Translations under genes and position numbers: made by a program
Shown here: one piece after another, positions 17,303 to 26,575 of the stretch
Layout: every line of letters starts with the position of its first letter
Position numbering within the stretch: the first letter of the stretch is position 1
NCBI GenBank assembly: GCA_008375315.1
Contig: CP032507.1
Coordinates: forward strand, 620,001-684,000
From: Ectothiorhodospiraceae bacterium BW-2
GTDB taxonomy: Bacteria > Pseudomonadota > Gammaproteobacteria > Thiohalomonadales > Thiohalomonadaceae
Direction: 5' to 3'
Length of the DNA stretch: 64,000 nt
The notes under the pieces: model-generated
Database searches by the model: none
What the model was told of the DNA's origin: nothing
What the model saw: only the letters and a program-made list of their open reading frames with translations

Positions 17303-17797
17303 ATGTTTACACTCAACCCGCAGCAGCTCCTCGACTGCCTGACTGAACGAACCTGTCACTACCTCGATGATCTGAGGCTTGCCACTAGCGCCGCCCCACC
17401 GAGATCGTGCCCTAAAGGGCACTGCCCCCCAATCGAGACCCATCTTGTCGCCCTCACCCTCAAACATACCCACTATGGGGGCGTCTGGATCGGCTATAGC
17501 TTCGATACGCCGCTACTGCAAGAGATTATGCAGCGCTACTTAGCCGGTCTCTCCTACGATTCACACGAGGTGGCGCTCTATCTTAAAGAGACCGCCAAAG
17601 ATATGATTAACGAGCTAGTCGGTAACGCGACTGCCGATGTAGCACAGCAGGGGGAGGCGCTACAGCTCTCTTTACCAACGCTGCTTAGCGGTGCCGAGAG
17701 GTTCGAGAATTCCGATCTACCAGAGCAATATTGCTATCAGCAGCTAACGATAAGCGACTATGGCCAGATGACCCTTTGGACTGGCCTGATCCCTTAG
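17303..17797 (+). CDS. CheX-like CheY-P phosphatase
   Basis: 164 aa, soluble. The central segment LKETAKDMINELVGNATADV carries the ExxN-type arrangement of CheX/CheC phosphatases, where Glu and Asn act on the aspartyl-phosphate of CheY. The C-terminal part (LPTLLSGAERF and YCYQQLTI) also fits the CheX domain. It lies between the CheA-like kinase and a single-domain CheY, exactly where a signal terminator would be expected. Sequence similarity is modest, so the assignment rests partly on context. Confidence 0.68.
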   Translation: MFTLNPQQLLDCLTERTCHYLDDLRLATSAAPPRSCPKGHCPPIETHLVALTLKHTHYGGVWIGYSFDTPLLQEIMQRYLAGLSYDSHEVALYLKETAKDMINELVGNATADVAQQGEALQLSLPTLLSGAERFENSDLPEQYCYQQLTISDYGQMTLWTGLIP

Positions 17798-17845
17798 TCG
17801 CTATTTTAGTTTTTACTATCCGAACTAACTATCTAGGAGCACATT

Positions 17846-18229
17846 GTGTCAAAAAAATTAACCGTCATGGCGGTCGATGATAGCCTCATCACCCTCAAAA
17901 AGATTGAGCTACTCTTTCAAGAGCTCAACTGCGAGGTCACCTATCAGGCCCGTACCGGTCGCGAAGCGGTCTCCGCCTACGCTACCGTCCGTCCCGATAT
18001 CGTCAGTATGGATATCTCCATGCCCGATATGGATGGCATTGAGGCTACCAAACGGATTATAAAAATTGATCCTAAAGCGCTAATTATTATGGTCACCTCC
18101 CACGGTCAAGAGCAGATGGTGATGGATGCCATTGCCGCCGGTGCGAAGGGGTATGTGTTAAAACCGGTCAAGCAGGAGAAACTACAGCAGGTGGTCAATG
18201 GCATTGTCAAAAAGTATCTGAGCGCTTAA
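17846..18229 (+). CDS. Single-domain CheY-type response regulator
   Basis: 127 aa from a GTG at 17846, preceded by TAGGAGC. All receiver residues are present: acidic pair in MAVDDS, phospho-acceptor Asp in VSMDISMPDMDG, Thr/Ser in MVTSHG and Lys in VLKPVKQ. No output domain. It is probably phosphorylated by the CheA-like kinase and dephosphorylated by the CheX-like protein. Its stop codon abuts the ATG of the next gene (TAAATG). Confidence 0.92.
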   Translation: MSKKLTVMAVDDSLITLKKIELLFQELNCEVTYQARTGREAVSAYATVRPDIVSMDISMPDMDGIEATKRIIKIDPKALIIMVTSHGQEQMVMDAIAAGAKGYVLKPVKQEKLQQVVNGIVKKYLSA

Positions 18230-19222
18230 ATGGAGCGAAGTGGGGGGCAGTCTCTAAAAAATCTCCTCAGTTACGGCCTCATCGGGCTTTTTCTGATCTG
18301 GTGTGTGATCGCCTTCTATGACGATATTTTGCAAATAGAGTGGCGACAGCTCTTCAGTGCCCCCGAGGCGGTTGCTATCGCCATTGGACTATCGCTATTT
18401 AACTACCTGCTTCGTTCGCTGCGCTGGCAGCTCTATCTGCGCCAGCTCGGTTACCGCTTTGCCACCGCCTTTGTCGTTAAGACCTATCTGGCTGGCTTCG
18501 CCTTCACCCTCTCCCCCGGTAAGGTCGGTGAGATGGTGAGAGGGCGCTACTACCATCAGCACGGCGTCGCCTATACCACCACAGCCGCCGCCTTCTTTGT
18601 GGAGCGACTGCTCGATCTCCTAGCCATGGTGACGCTGGTGCTACTAGCGGTCGCCACTGCTACCGACTATGGCTGGCTTATCGGCCTGACGCTAGGCGGT
18701 TTAACCGCTCTTGTGGCGATTTTAATTGTCACCCCTTGGCAGCGAGTGGAAGAGAGGTTTGACCGCCGTTCGGTATCGCTCTTTAGCCGTCTTTCTCTAC
18801 CGCTAATAGAGACCTTAAAGGGGGCTCAGCAGCTACTGACCCCTAAACTGTTACTCGGTGGTCTATTATTGGGGGTGATCGCTTGGGGGGCTGAGGGGGT
18901 AGGGTTAATGGTTATCGGGGCGATGATTCCCACTATCACCATCGACTGGGCAACGGCCACCGCGATCTATGCCGTTGCGATTATTATGGGGGCGCTATCG
19001 TTTCTCCCCGGCGGGCTAGGCTCCACCGAAGCGGTAATGGCGGCGCTACTGGTCGCCCACGGCTATACGCTGCCCGATGCGATGTTACTGACCTTGGTCT
19101 GTCGGCTAGTCACCCTGTGGCTGGCGGTCGCTATCGGTTGGGGGGCGGTGTGGCAGTTACGACACTCTAACAGAGATTCATGCTTAACGACTCGAACAAA
19201 ACCGACCACTGAGACACATTAG
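18230..19222 (+). CDS. Lysylphosphatidylglycerol synthase/flippase-like membrane protein (UPF0104)
   Basis: 330 aa with about seven to eight membrane helices. The motifs SPGKVGEMVRGRYY (about residues 97-110) and LSFLPGGLGSTEAVMAALL (about 263-281) define the AglD/YbhN/MprF-flippase family (LPG_synthase_TM). Members move lipid-linked molecules across the inner membrane. Here it begins a run with a UbiA-type prenyltransferase and DprE1/DprE2-like enzymes, so transport of a polyprenyl-phosphate sugar is a reasonable inference. Confidence 0.85.
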   Translation: MERSGGQSLKNLLSYGLIGLFLIWCVIAFYDDILQIEWRQLFSAPEAVAIAIGLSLFNYLLRSLRWQLYLRQLGYRFATAFVVKTYLAGFAFTLSPGKVGEMVRGRYYHQHGVAYTTTAAAFFVERLLDLLAMVTLVLLAVATATDYGWLIGLTLGGLTALVAILIVTPWQRVEERFDRRSVSLFSRLSLPLIETLKGAQQLLTPKLLLGGLLLGVIAWGAEGVGLMVIGAMIPTITIDWATATAIYAVAIIMGALSFLPGGLGSTEAVMAALLVAHGYTLPDAMLLTLVCRLVTLWLAVAIGWGAVWQLRHSNRDSCLTTRTKPTTETH

Positions 19223-19229
19223 GTAAAAA

Positions 19230-20642
19230 ATGAGCGGAACACAGCCTATCTGCGTCGATCTCGACGGAACTCTGCTCCATAGCGATCTACTCTATGAGAG
19301 CCTACTACTGCTATTAAAGCAAAATCCACTCTATCTTCTGCTACTGCCACTATGGCTACTGCGCGGCAAGGCAGCGTTAAAGGGTGAAATTGCCCGCCGC
19401 ATCACCCTCAATCCTGCCACCTTGCCCTATAACCAAGCGCTCATCGCATGGCTCAAAGAGCAGCCGGGGGAGCGCTGGCTCGCGACCGCCACTCACCAGA
19501 GCTTAGCACAACCGATTGCCGACTATTTGGGGCTCTTTCACGGCGTCATCGCGAGTGATGATCAGCAGAATCTCTCCGGTAAGCACAAAGCCGATAGACT
19601 TATCGAACAGTTTGGGGCACAGCAGTTTATCTACTGCGGCAACGCGACGGTCGATATGGCGATTTGGCGCCATAGCGCCGCAGCGGTCGTCGTTAACGGC
19701 ACCGACTCACTCACCGAACAGGCACGGGCGATCACCCCTGTCAGCCACACCTTTCCCCGCCGCCACGGCCTAGTCAAACCCCTACTCAAGGCTCTACGCC
19801 CCCACCAGTGGGTCAAAAATATACTGCTATTTCTGCCCCTCATCACCTCGCACCAGCTTTTGGAGCTATCGCTGCTTCTTGATACGGCGCTGGCCTTTTT
19901 TGCCTTCAGTCTCTGCGCCTCCTCAGTCTATCTCCTAAACGATATGCTCGATCTGGAGTCGGATCGCTCTCACCCGACCAAGTGTCGTCGCCCCTTTGCC
20001 GCCGGTACCTTGCCTCTTGCCATCGGCCTGCTACTATGTCCACTGCTACTACTGTTAGCCGTCGCCCTCGCGCTACTGCTGCCGCCTCTGTTTATGGCGG
20101 TACTGCTCGGCTACTATCTATTGACCATCGCCTACAGCTTTGGGCTCAAAAAGGTGGTACTTATCGACACCATCATGCTAGCGGCGCTATTTACCCTCCG
20201 CATTATTGCCGGAGGGGCGGCTGGGGAGATTACCCTCTCCTTCTGGCTGCTGCTCTTTTCGGTATTTCTCTTCTTCAGCCTAGCGCTAGTCAAACGCTAC
20301 GCTGAGCTCGATCAGCAGCAGCGAGCTGGCAAATTAAAAGCTGTCGGTCGTGGCTACCATGTCGATGATCTACCGCTACTCTACGCCCTCGGTAGCGCTG
20401 CCGGCTACCTCTGTGTACTGGTCTTAGCGCTCTATATCAACTCTCCAGAGGTACGACAGCTCTATGGCCAACCGGAGGTGATCTGGCTGCTCTGTGTCGT
20501 GCTGCTCTACTGGATTAGCCGCATCTGGCTCATTACCCACCGTGGTGAAATGCACGACGATCCGATTGTGTTTGCCCTGAAAGATAGGGTCAGTCTAATC
20601 ACCGTCGCTATCGCTGGGGCGCTGATTGGAGTGGCTACCTGA
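19230..20642 (+). CDS. HAD phosphatase - UbiA prenyltransferase fusion
   Basis: 470 aa. The N-terminal part is a HAD-type phosphatase (catalytic DLDGTLLHSD at residues 10-19, later IYCGNATVDM). From about residue 190 it is an integral-membrane UbiA prenyltransferase, with the Asp-rich NDMLDLESDRSHPTK motif and a second polar motif near KRYAELDQQQ. Fusions of this kind are related to the enzyme that transfers 5-phosphoribose to decaprenyl phosphate, with the phosphatase removing the 5-phosphate. It overlaps the DprE1-like gene by one base (TGATG). Confidence 0.87.
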   Translation: MSGTQPICVDLDGTLLHSDLLYESLLLLLKQNPLYLLLLPLWLLRGKAALKGEIARRITLNPATLPYNQALIAWLKEQPGERWLATATHQSLAQPIADYLGLFHGVIASDDQQNLSGKHKADRLIEQFGAQQFIYCGNATVDMAIWRHSAAAVVVNGTDSLTEQARAITPVSHTFPRRHGLVKPLLKALRPHQWVKNILLFLPLITSHQLLELSLLLDTALAFFAFSLCASSVYLLNDMLDLESDRSHPTKCRRPFAAGTLPLAIGLLLCPLLLLLAVALALLLPPLFMAVLLGYYLLTIAYSFGLKKVVLIDTIMLAALFTLRIIAGGAAGEITLSFWLLLFSVFLFFSLALVKRYAELDQQQRAGKLKAVGRGYHVDDLPLLYALGSAAGYLCVLVLALYINSPEVRQLYGQPEVIWLLCVVLLYWISRIWLITHRGEMHDDPIVFALKDRVSLITVAIAGALIGVAT

Positions 20643-21967
20643 TGGCTCAATCGCAACGCTACCGCTCTTGGGGACGAGCTATCCATAGCATGCAGCAGCC
20701 GCTGTGGCTCCATAGTCGCCACGATAGCCTCCCTACGGATTGGGCGGATGGCAGCACCACCGCCCTCCCCTACGGCAATGGCCGCAGCTATGGCGATAGC
20801 TGCCTTAACCCCAACGGCTATGCGCTCCCCACCCGCCAACTCAACCACTTTATCGATTTTAACCCTCAAACGGGGCTGTTAAGTTGTGAGGCGGGGGTGC
20901 TGCTCGATGCGATTCTACAACTTACCCTCCCCCAAGGATGGTTTTTGAGCGTCACCCCCGGCACCCGCTTTGTCACTGTCGGCGGCGCGATAGCGAACGA
21001 TGTCCACGGCAAAAATCACCACAAGGTCGGCAGTTTTGGCCACCATGTCACTGAATTGGAGCTGCTACGCTCCGATAATAGCCGCTCGCTATGCACCCCG
21101 ACCCACCAAGCAGCGCTATTTCGAGCCACCCTTGGCGGCTTAGGGCTCACCGGCCTCATCACCCGCGCCACCTTGCAACTACGACCAGTCCATAACCCGT
21201 GGCTAGCCGCCGAAACGGTACGGTTTAGCGATTTAGGCCACTTTTTTGAGCTCGCTGCCGAATCAGATCGAGATTATGAGTACACTGTCGCTTGGATCGA
21301 CTGCGCTAGCCAAGGCAAACGGCTCGGACGCGGGCTATTTATGCGCGGTAACCACGCCCCGGCCCAGTCGGCAGCCCCCCCCTGCTATCGCAGCCGCAGC
21401 GCCACCTTTCCGCTCACGCCGCCCCTCTCGCTAGTCAATCAGCTATCCCTAACACTCTTCAACCAGCTCTACTACCATAAACAGTGGTCTGAGCGGGTTG
21501 CGATGGTGCAACACTATGAGCCATTCTTCTACCCCTTAGATGGCATATTGGAGTGGAATCGCCTTTACGGCCCCAAAGGGTTCTACCAATATCAGTGCGT
21601 TATCCCGATGCAGGGTAGCTACGAGGCTGTTCGCGAACTGCTACAGACGATTAGCGCCAGCGGGATGGGGTCGTTTCTGGCTGTGTTAAAGGTGTGTGGC
21701 GAGATAGCCCCGGCCGGTCTGCTCTCGTTTCCTCTGGCGGGAGCGACGCTAGCGCTCGACTTTCCTAACCGCGGCGCAGCGCTTGAGCGGCTGTTTGAGC
21801 GCCTCGATACTATCGTCAGCCACTACGGCGGCCGGCTCTATCCGGCCAAAGATGGCCGTATGCCAGCGGCACTATTTCAACAGGGGTATCCAGAGTGGCA
21901 GCTATTTAGTCAGTGGCTTGATCCCCACTTTTCTTCCGCCTTTTGGCGGCGAGTTACGGAGAGGTAG
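20642..21967 (+). CDS. FAD-binding oxidase, DprE1-like
   Basis: 441 aa. FAD_binding_4 motifs are strong: YGNGRSYGDSCLN near residue 44, and the TPGTRFVTVGGAIANDVHGK block near residue 101, which is characteristic of DprE1 relatives. The C-terminal ALO-like half ends normally (GGRLYPAKDGRM). DprE1 oxidises the 2'-OH of polyprenyl-phosphoryl-ribose, and DprE2 then reduces it to arabinose. The next gene is an SDR in the DprE2 position. Confidence 0.88.
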   Translation: MAQSQRYRSWGRAIHSMQQPLWLHSRHDSLPTDWADGSTTALPYGNGRSYGDSCLNPNGYALPTRQLNHFIDFNPQTGLLSCEAGVLLDAILQLTLPQGWFLSVTPGTRFVTVGGAIANDVHGKNHHKVGSFGHHVTELELLRSDNSRSLCTPTHQAALFRATLGGLGLTGLITRATLQLRPVHNPWLAAETVRFSDLGHFFELAAESDRDYEYTVAWIDCASQGKRLGRGLFMRGNHAPAQSAAPPCYRSRSATFPLTPPLSLVNQLSLTLFNQLYYHKQWSERVAMVQHYEPFFYPLDGILEWNRLYGPKGFYQYQCVIPMQGSYEAVRELLQTISASGMGSFLAVLKVCGEIAPAGLLSFPLAGATLALDFPNRGAALERLFERLDTIVSHYGGRLYPAKDGRMPAALFQQGYPEWQLFSQWLDPHFSSAFWRRVTER

Positions 21968-21976
21968 ATTAGATTT

Positions 21977-22711
21977 ATGAAGAAAATTGTTATCGTCGGT
22001 GCCACCTCAGCCATTGCCACCGCCTGCGCCCAACTTTGGGCACAACGGGGCGATCAGCTACTGCTAGTTGGTCGTAACGAGCTAAAACTTAAAACGATTG
22101 TCGATGATTTAACGGTACGCGGTGCCGTCGCTACCGCGTTAGCGCTCGATGCGACCGATCCTGAGACACCAGAGAGGCTACTCGCCGCCGCTCAACAGCA
22201 GTTCGGACAGATAGATATCCTCTTTATTGCCCACGGTACCCTGCCAAATCAGCAGGCGTGTCGCGCCTCAATAGCGTTAACGATGCAGGAGCTAGAGACC
22301 AACGCTCTGTCGGTCATTCGCCTGCTCACCCCGTTTGCTAACCACTTTGAGCGCCAACAGCGGGGCACCCTTGCGGTTATTACCTCGGTTGCCGGTGATA
22401 GGGGGCGTCAGAGTAACTATGTTTACGGTAGCGCTAAAGCGCTGGTGACCACTTTTCTATCGGGGCTACGGCAGCGATTAAGCGCTAGCGGCGTCAGTGT
22501 GATCACGATTAAACCGGGCTTTGTCGATACCCCCATGACGGCTGAATTTAACAAAGGGCCACTTTGGGCAACACCGGAGCAGGTGGCGAGAGTGATCGTT
22601 GCTAAGTGTGAGGGTACCGGCGGCGAGTTCTATGTACCGTGGTTTTGGTGGGGTATTATGGCTATCATTAAGTCGATTCCCGACCGTATCTTTCGGCGTT
22701 TATCGCTCTAA
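21977..22711 (+). CDS. Short-chain dehydrogenase, DprE2-like
   Basis: 244 aa SDR. The NAD(P) site is GATSAIATACAQ at residues 8-19. The catalytic Ser is in ITSVAG and the YxxxK pair is in YVYGSAKAL. A hydrophobic C-terminal end (FWWGIMAIIKSIP) is as seen in DprE2-type reductases. It follows the DprE1-like gene by 9 bases, so together they probably epimerise a lipid-linked pentose. Confidence 0.88.
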   Translation: MKKIVIVGATSAIATACAQLWAQRGDQLLLVGRNELKLKTIVDDLTVRGAVATALALDATDPETPERLLAAAQQQFGQIDILFIAHGTLPNQQACRASIALTMQELETNALSVIRLLTPFANHFERQQRGTLAVITSVAGDRGRQSNYVYGSAKALVTTFLSGLRQRLSASGVSVITIKPGFVDTPMTAEFNKGPLWATPEQVARVIVAKCEGTGGEFYVPWFWWGIMAIIKSIPDRIFRRLSL

Positions 22712-22744
22712 CCCCCCTTTACAATCAACTACCGGAGCTCTGCT

Positions 22745-24955
22745 ATGAACATCCATCGCCACTTACCTCTCGCCCTACTCCTACCGGCACTGCTTGGCAG
22801 CGGCTGCCACTCTGAATCGGATCAAGCCACCACACCACCCGATCGACTAACTAGCGGCCTCACTTGGCTCGATAGCAGTCGCACCGACGGGGCCATGGTA
22901 GCCATTGAAGAGGAGGGCCGTTTTGAACAGCTACTTAAAACTGGCCTAGTCCAATCACAGACGGCCAAAGCATCGCAGTCGTCGCCCCCAACCATGATCG
23001 ATATGGCGACAACGGCTAACGATGCGGCTCCGACACCGGAGGCAGCAACGGGAGGGGCCGAGGAGAGCCAGTTATCGACCACCAACCTGCAAGTGGATGG
23101 GGTTGATGAGATCGATCGCGTCAAAATCTCTGCCGATGGCAAGCTACTCTACCTGCTCCAACCCGGCGGCGACGCCTATCACAACGATTTTATGATAATG
23201 CCGATAGAGCCCTCTCCTATCGGTAGCACGCCTCAAACCTCGGCTAAAGCTAAACTACTGGTTTATCAACTCAACGATGCCTTAAATGGCGAAGCGCCTA
23301 GCAACGAGCTAATCAACACCCTTGAGCTAACCACAACCGATAGTCGCTCACAGCCGACCGGCCTCTATTTAAGCGATGACAAGCTGCTGGTTATCTACGG
23401 CGAGTCGTTCGATATCTGGGGCGGTTGGTACGATCCAACGCAGTGGCAGCGGCGCAAGAGCCGAATTGAACTCTATTCGTTAGCGACACCCACAGCGCCG
23501 ACACTTGACAATAGCCTTGAGCTAGATGGGCAGCTCATCAGTAGCCGCCGTATCGGTGAGACGCTCTACCTTGCCTCTCGCCTCTCCCCCACCCCACCGA
23601 TCCTCTACCCCTATCCTGTGACCACCGCTGAGGTAAGCGCCAATACCGCCGCGATTGAGGCCACCCCCTTAGCCGATCTACTGCCACAAATCACTATTAA
23701 CGACGCCCCAGCGCAAACACTCACTCAGGCCGACAACTGCTACGCCGCCCCGCTCGGTACCGATCAACAGCCGCAGGCCGATATTATCTCGCTTACCGCC
23801 ATCCCCCTAAATCAGCCCGAAAATTGGCAAAATAGCTGCTTTATCGGCCGTAGCGAGACGCTCTATATGACCAATAACGCCGCTTGGTTTGCCACAGCCA
23901 CGACCGATGACTCTGTCGTCAGCGGGGAGGGGCGCGACATCAACTACCCGCCTAACTGGACGACCCAAATTCACAAATTCACCCTTGATGGCACCGCGAT
24001 TGAGTATGCAGCTAGTGGTGAGGTTCAGGGCCATTTAGGCTGGGAGGAGAGTAAAAAACCGTTTCGGCTCGGTCAATTTGGCGACTATTTAGCAGTCGTC
24101 ACCTCAGAGGGTGAGACTTGGGACAATAGCGCCAATACCCGCTTAACTATCTTGCAAGATAGCAACAACGGCAACCTGACCATCGTGAACGATAAACTCG
24201 ATCATTTGGGGCTAAAAGGGGAGCGGCTCTACGCCTCCCGTTTTGTCGGCACGATGCTCTATCTGGTCACCTTTAAGGTCACCGATCCACTCTATGCCAT
24301 CCCCCTCGATGATCCGCTTAATTTAACCATGGAGCGCGTCGGTGAGCTGAAAATTGAGGGCTACTCCGACTATCTCCATCCGGTTGGCGATGGCTATCTG
24401 CTCGGTATCGGTAAAAGCGCCATCGCCGATGAGGGGCAGTTAGAGAGCTTCGGCTGCGGCGGTGACTGCGCCATGCCGACTCGTGGCGCTTGGTATCAGG
24501 GGGTGCAGCTATCGCTATTTGATGTGCGTGATCCGCACAATATGTCTCGTATCGACCAGCTTGTTATCGGTAAACGCGGCAGTGAGAGTGTGGCCAATTT
24601 TGACCACCACGGCGTCACTTGGTTAAGTGATAACAGCAGTGAGCATCGAATCGGGCGGTTGGCGATTCCAATTCAACAACACGATCAACCCTCCCCCTAT
24701 AGCGACGCCACCCAGCCTTGGGCTTGGTACGACTGGAGCCAGACCGCCCTCTACCAATTTGAGGTGAGCACTGAGGCAGACAGCACCACCCCCACCCTAA
24801 CGCAGCTCGGCACACTCATCTCTGAAGCGGCGACAACCTCCGCTCAGAGCTACCCTACGCAACATCTCGCCGATCAGCGCAGCCGCATTGTGGCCGAGAC
24901 GATTCACTATATCTATGGCGATAGAGTCATGTCGGCGACTTGGGGCGAGCATTGA
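22745..24955 (+). CDS. Beta-propeller lipoprotein (PF09826-type)
   Basis: 736 aa. A lipoprotein signal peptide with lipobox LGSGC places the acylated Cys near residue 21. The segment TTNLQVDGVDEIDRVKISAD (about residues 110-129) is the signature of the secreted C-terminal beta-propeller family. Repeated strand motifs such as LYLASRL and LYASRFVGTMLYLVTF continue to the end. Function in this family is unknown. It is probably outside the cytoplasm on a membrane. The end overlaps the MFS gene. Confidence 0.83.
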   Translation: MNIHRHLPLALLLPALLGSGCHSESDQATTPPDRLTSGLTWLDSSRTDGAMVAIEEEGRFEQLLKTGLVQSQTAKASQSSPPTMIDMATTANDAAPTPEAATGGAEESQLSTTNLQVDGVDEIDRVKISADGKLLYLLQPGGDAYHNDFMIMPIEPSPIGSTPQTSAKAKLLVYQLNDALNGEAPSNELINTLELTTTDSRSQPTGLYLSDDKLLVIYGESFDIWGGWYDPTQWQRRKSRIELYSLATPTAPTLDNSLELDGQLISSRRIGETLYLASRLSPTPPILYPYPVTTAEVSANTAAIEATPLADLLPQITINDAPAQTLTQADNCYAAPLGTDQQPQADIISLTAIPLNQPENWQNSCFIGRSETLYMTNNAAWFATATTDDSVVSGEGRDINYPPNWTTQIHKFTLDGTAIEYAASGEVQGHLGWEESKKPFRLGQFGDYLAVVTSEGETWDNSANTRLTILQDSNNGNLTIVNDKLDHLGLKGERLYASRFVGTMLYLVTFKVTDPLYAIPLDDPLNLTMERVGELKIEGYSDYLHPVGDGYLLGIGKSAIADEGQLESFGCGGDCAMPTRGAWYQGVQLSLFDVRDPHNMSRIDQLVIGKRGSESVANFDHHGVTWLSDNSSEHRIGRLAIPIQQHDQPSPYSDATQPWAWYDWSQTALYQFEVSTEADSTTPTLTQLGTLISEAATTSAQSYPTQHLADQRSRIVAETIHYIYGDRVMSATWGEH

Positions 24956-26241
24956 TTTTAACCCCGCAACAGAAGCCGATCTGGGGCTGGGCGCTCTACG
25001 ATTGGGCTAACTCCGCCTATGCGACCGCCGTGATGGCCGGCTTTTTTCCGCTCTTTTTTAAGCAGTACTGGAGTGCAGGGAGTGAGCCGGGGGAGAGCAC
25101 CCTCTTGTTAGGATTGGCCAATGTTGGTGCCTCGCTAGCGATAGTGATCTTAGCCCCCCTGCTCGGGGCGATGGCCGATCGTTGTGGGGGGCGCAAACGC
25201 TATCTGTTTCGCTTTGCGCTACTAGGGATGATCACCACCGCACTACTGCCGCTGGTGGGGGCGGGAGAGTGGGGTTGGGCGGTGCTACTCTATATGTTGG
25301 CGACCATCGGCTTCTCCGGCAGTATCAGCTTCTATGATGCACTGCTGCTATCGGTGAGCTCTCAGAGTCGTTACGATCGCGTCTCGGCGCTAGGGTATGG
25401 CCTCGGCTATCTGGGGGGCGGAGTGCTGTTTGCCCTCTGCGTGGCGATGAGTTTAAAGCCGGAGCTATTCGGCCTAGCCGATGCCGCCGCTGCGGTAAAA
25501 CTCTCGTTTCTGCTAGTGGCGCTATGGTGGCTGCTCTTCTCGCTCCCGCTCCTGTTTTGGGTCAAGGAGCCTCGGCGCGAGGCGGCCACCTCATCACCGT
25601 CGCTATGGCAGTTGTGGCGCGACTCGTTCACTGAATTAGGGCAGACCCTCAGTTCGGTACGAAGCTATCGCCCGGTATGGCTCTTTCTGCTCGCCTACTG
25701 GTGCTATATCGATGGAGTGGATACCATTATTCGCATGGCGGTCGATTATGGCTTAGCGCTCGGTTTCGAATCGAGTGTGCTAATTCAGGCGCTACTGTTA
25801 ACCCAATTTATCGGCTTTCCGGCTGCCATTCTGTTTGGCTATCTAGGGCAGCGTTGGGGAACACGGCGAGCGATTCTGCTGGCGATTGGCGGCTATATGG
25901 GGATCGTGGTTTGGGGCTATGGCATGAGTAGCGAGGCGGAGTTTTATCAGCTCGCGGTGGCGATAGGGTTGATTCAGGGGGGGATTCAGGCGCTAAGTCG
26001 CTCCCTCTATGGGCAGCTCATTCCACCGGCGAAGGCGGCTGAGTTTTTTGGGTTCTACAATATGCTAGGTAAATTTGCCGCGCTGCTCGGGCCGCTGTTA
26101 ATGGGGGTAGTCAGTTGGTTAACCGGCGATCCGCGACTATCAATTTTAACCCTGCTACCGCTGTTTGCGATCGGGGGGTGGCTGCTATTAAAAGTGCCGC
26201 TGCCGGCTAAGAGGGGGCTAGGAGCAAAAAACAGTTCTTGA
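24952..26241 (+). CDS. MFS transporter, UMF1 family
   Basis: About 429 aa and 12 membrane helices. The N-terminus GWALYDWANSAYATAVMAGF is the UMF1 (Atg22-like) signature. The MFS loop motif MADRCGGRKR follows the second or third helix. The start is uncertain: TTG at 24952 overlaps the lipoprotein stop (TTGA) and has GGGGCG upstream, while a TTG at 24940 is also in frame. Substrate is unknown, and relatives are thought to export amino acids or small metabolites. Confidence 0.85.
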   Translation: MILTPQQKPIWGWALYDWANSAYATAVMAGFFPLFFKQYWSAGSEPGESTLLLGLANVGASLAIVILAPLLGAMADRCGGRKRYLFRFALLGMITTALLPLVGAGEWGWAVLLYMLATIGFSGSISFYDALLLSVSSQSRYDRVSALGYGLGYLGGGVLFALCVAMSLKPELFGLADAAAAVKLSFLLVALWWLLFSLPLLFWVKEPRREAATSSPSLWQLWRDSFTELGQTLSSVRSYRPVWLFLLAYWCYIDGVDTIIRMAVDYGLALGFESSVLIQALLLTQFIGFPAAILFGYLGQRWGTRRAILLAIGGYMGIVVWGYGMSSEAEFYQLAVAIGLIQGGIQALSRSLYGQLIPPAKAAEFFGFYNMLGKFAALLGPLLMGVVSWLTGDPRLSILTLLPLFAIGGWLLLKVPLPAKRGLGAKNSS

Positions 26242-26575
26242 TTTTTTATTTATTTGTCATTAGAATTTTCCACCGTAGATAGGTTATCTACAAGCGCGAA
26301 GGTTTTGCGTGCCATGGTTAGAGTCGAAGTCGAATCGCAAGGTTGTTCTCTGTTCAGGATGAACGTCGAGGCAATTTTTATGGCGCAAGCTGGGTTTCGA
26401 TGGCTGAAACTGCCCATGTTGCCGGTGTTGACCGGCCATCCGGTTGGGACTGCTCAACCAGGACTCCAGTTGCTCGCCCGCACGGGTGTTATCAACGGAG
26501 AGCGAATTACCAAAAACCGCCATGAGCAACTTTGCTTAGGTTTTTAGGAGCAGAACCGAGAGAGGGAGAGGGGCG
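26242..26575. other. Gene-free interval with a possible non-coding repeat or decayed element
   Basis: 334 bases between the MFS and phosphoesterase genes. Short open frames occur on both strands (for example 26254-26547 plus and 26284-26529 minus), but none has a ribosome site or a recognisable product, and their composition differs from the flanking genes. The block has an A/T-rich left edge (ATTTTTTATTTATTTGTC) and a more mixed interior. It reads like a small mobile or repeated element rather than a gene. I cannot assign a family. Confidence 0.35.

Noticed and set aside
26254..26547. Hypothetical protein of 97 residues on the plus strand
   Set aside because: No ribosome site, no family likeness and a competing open frame on the other strand; better left as an unassigned element.
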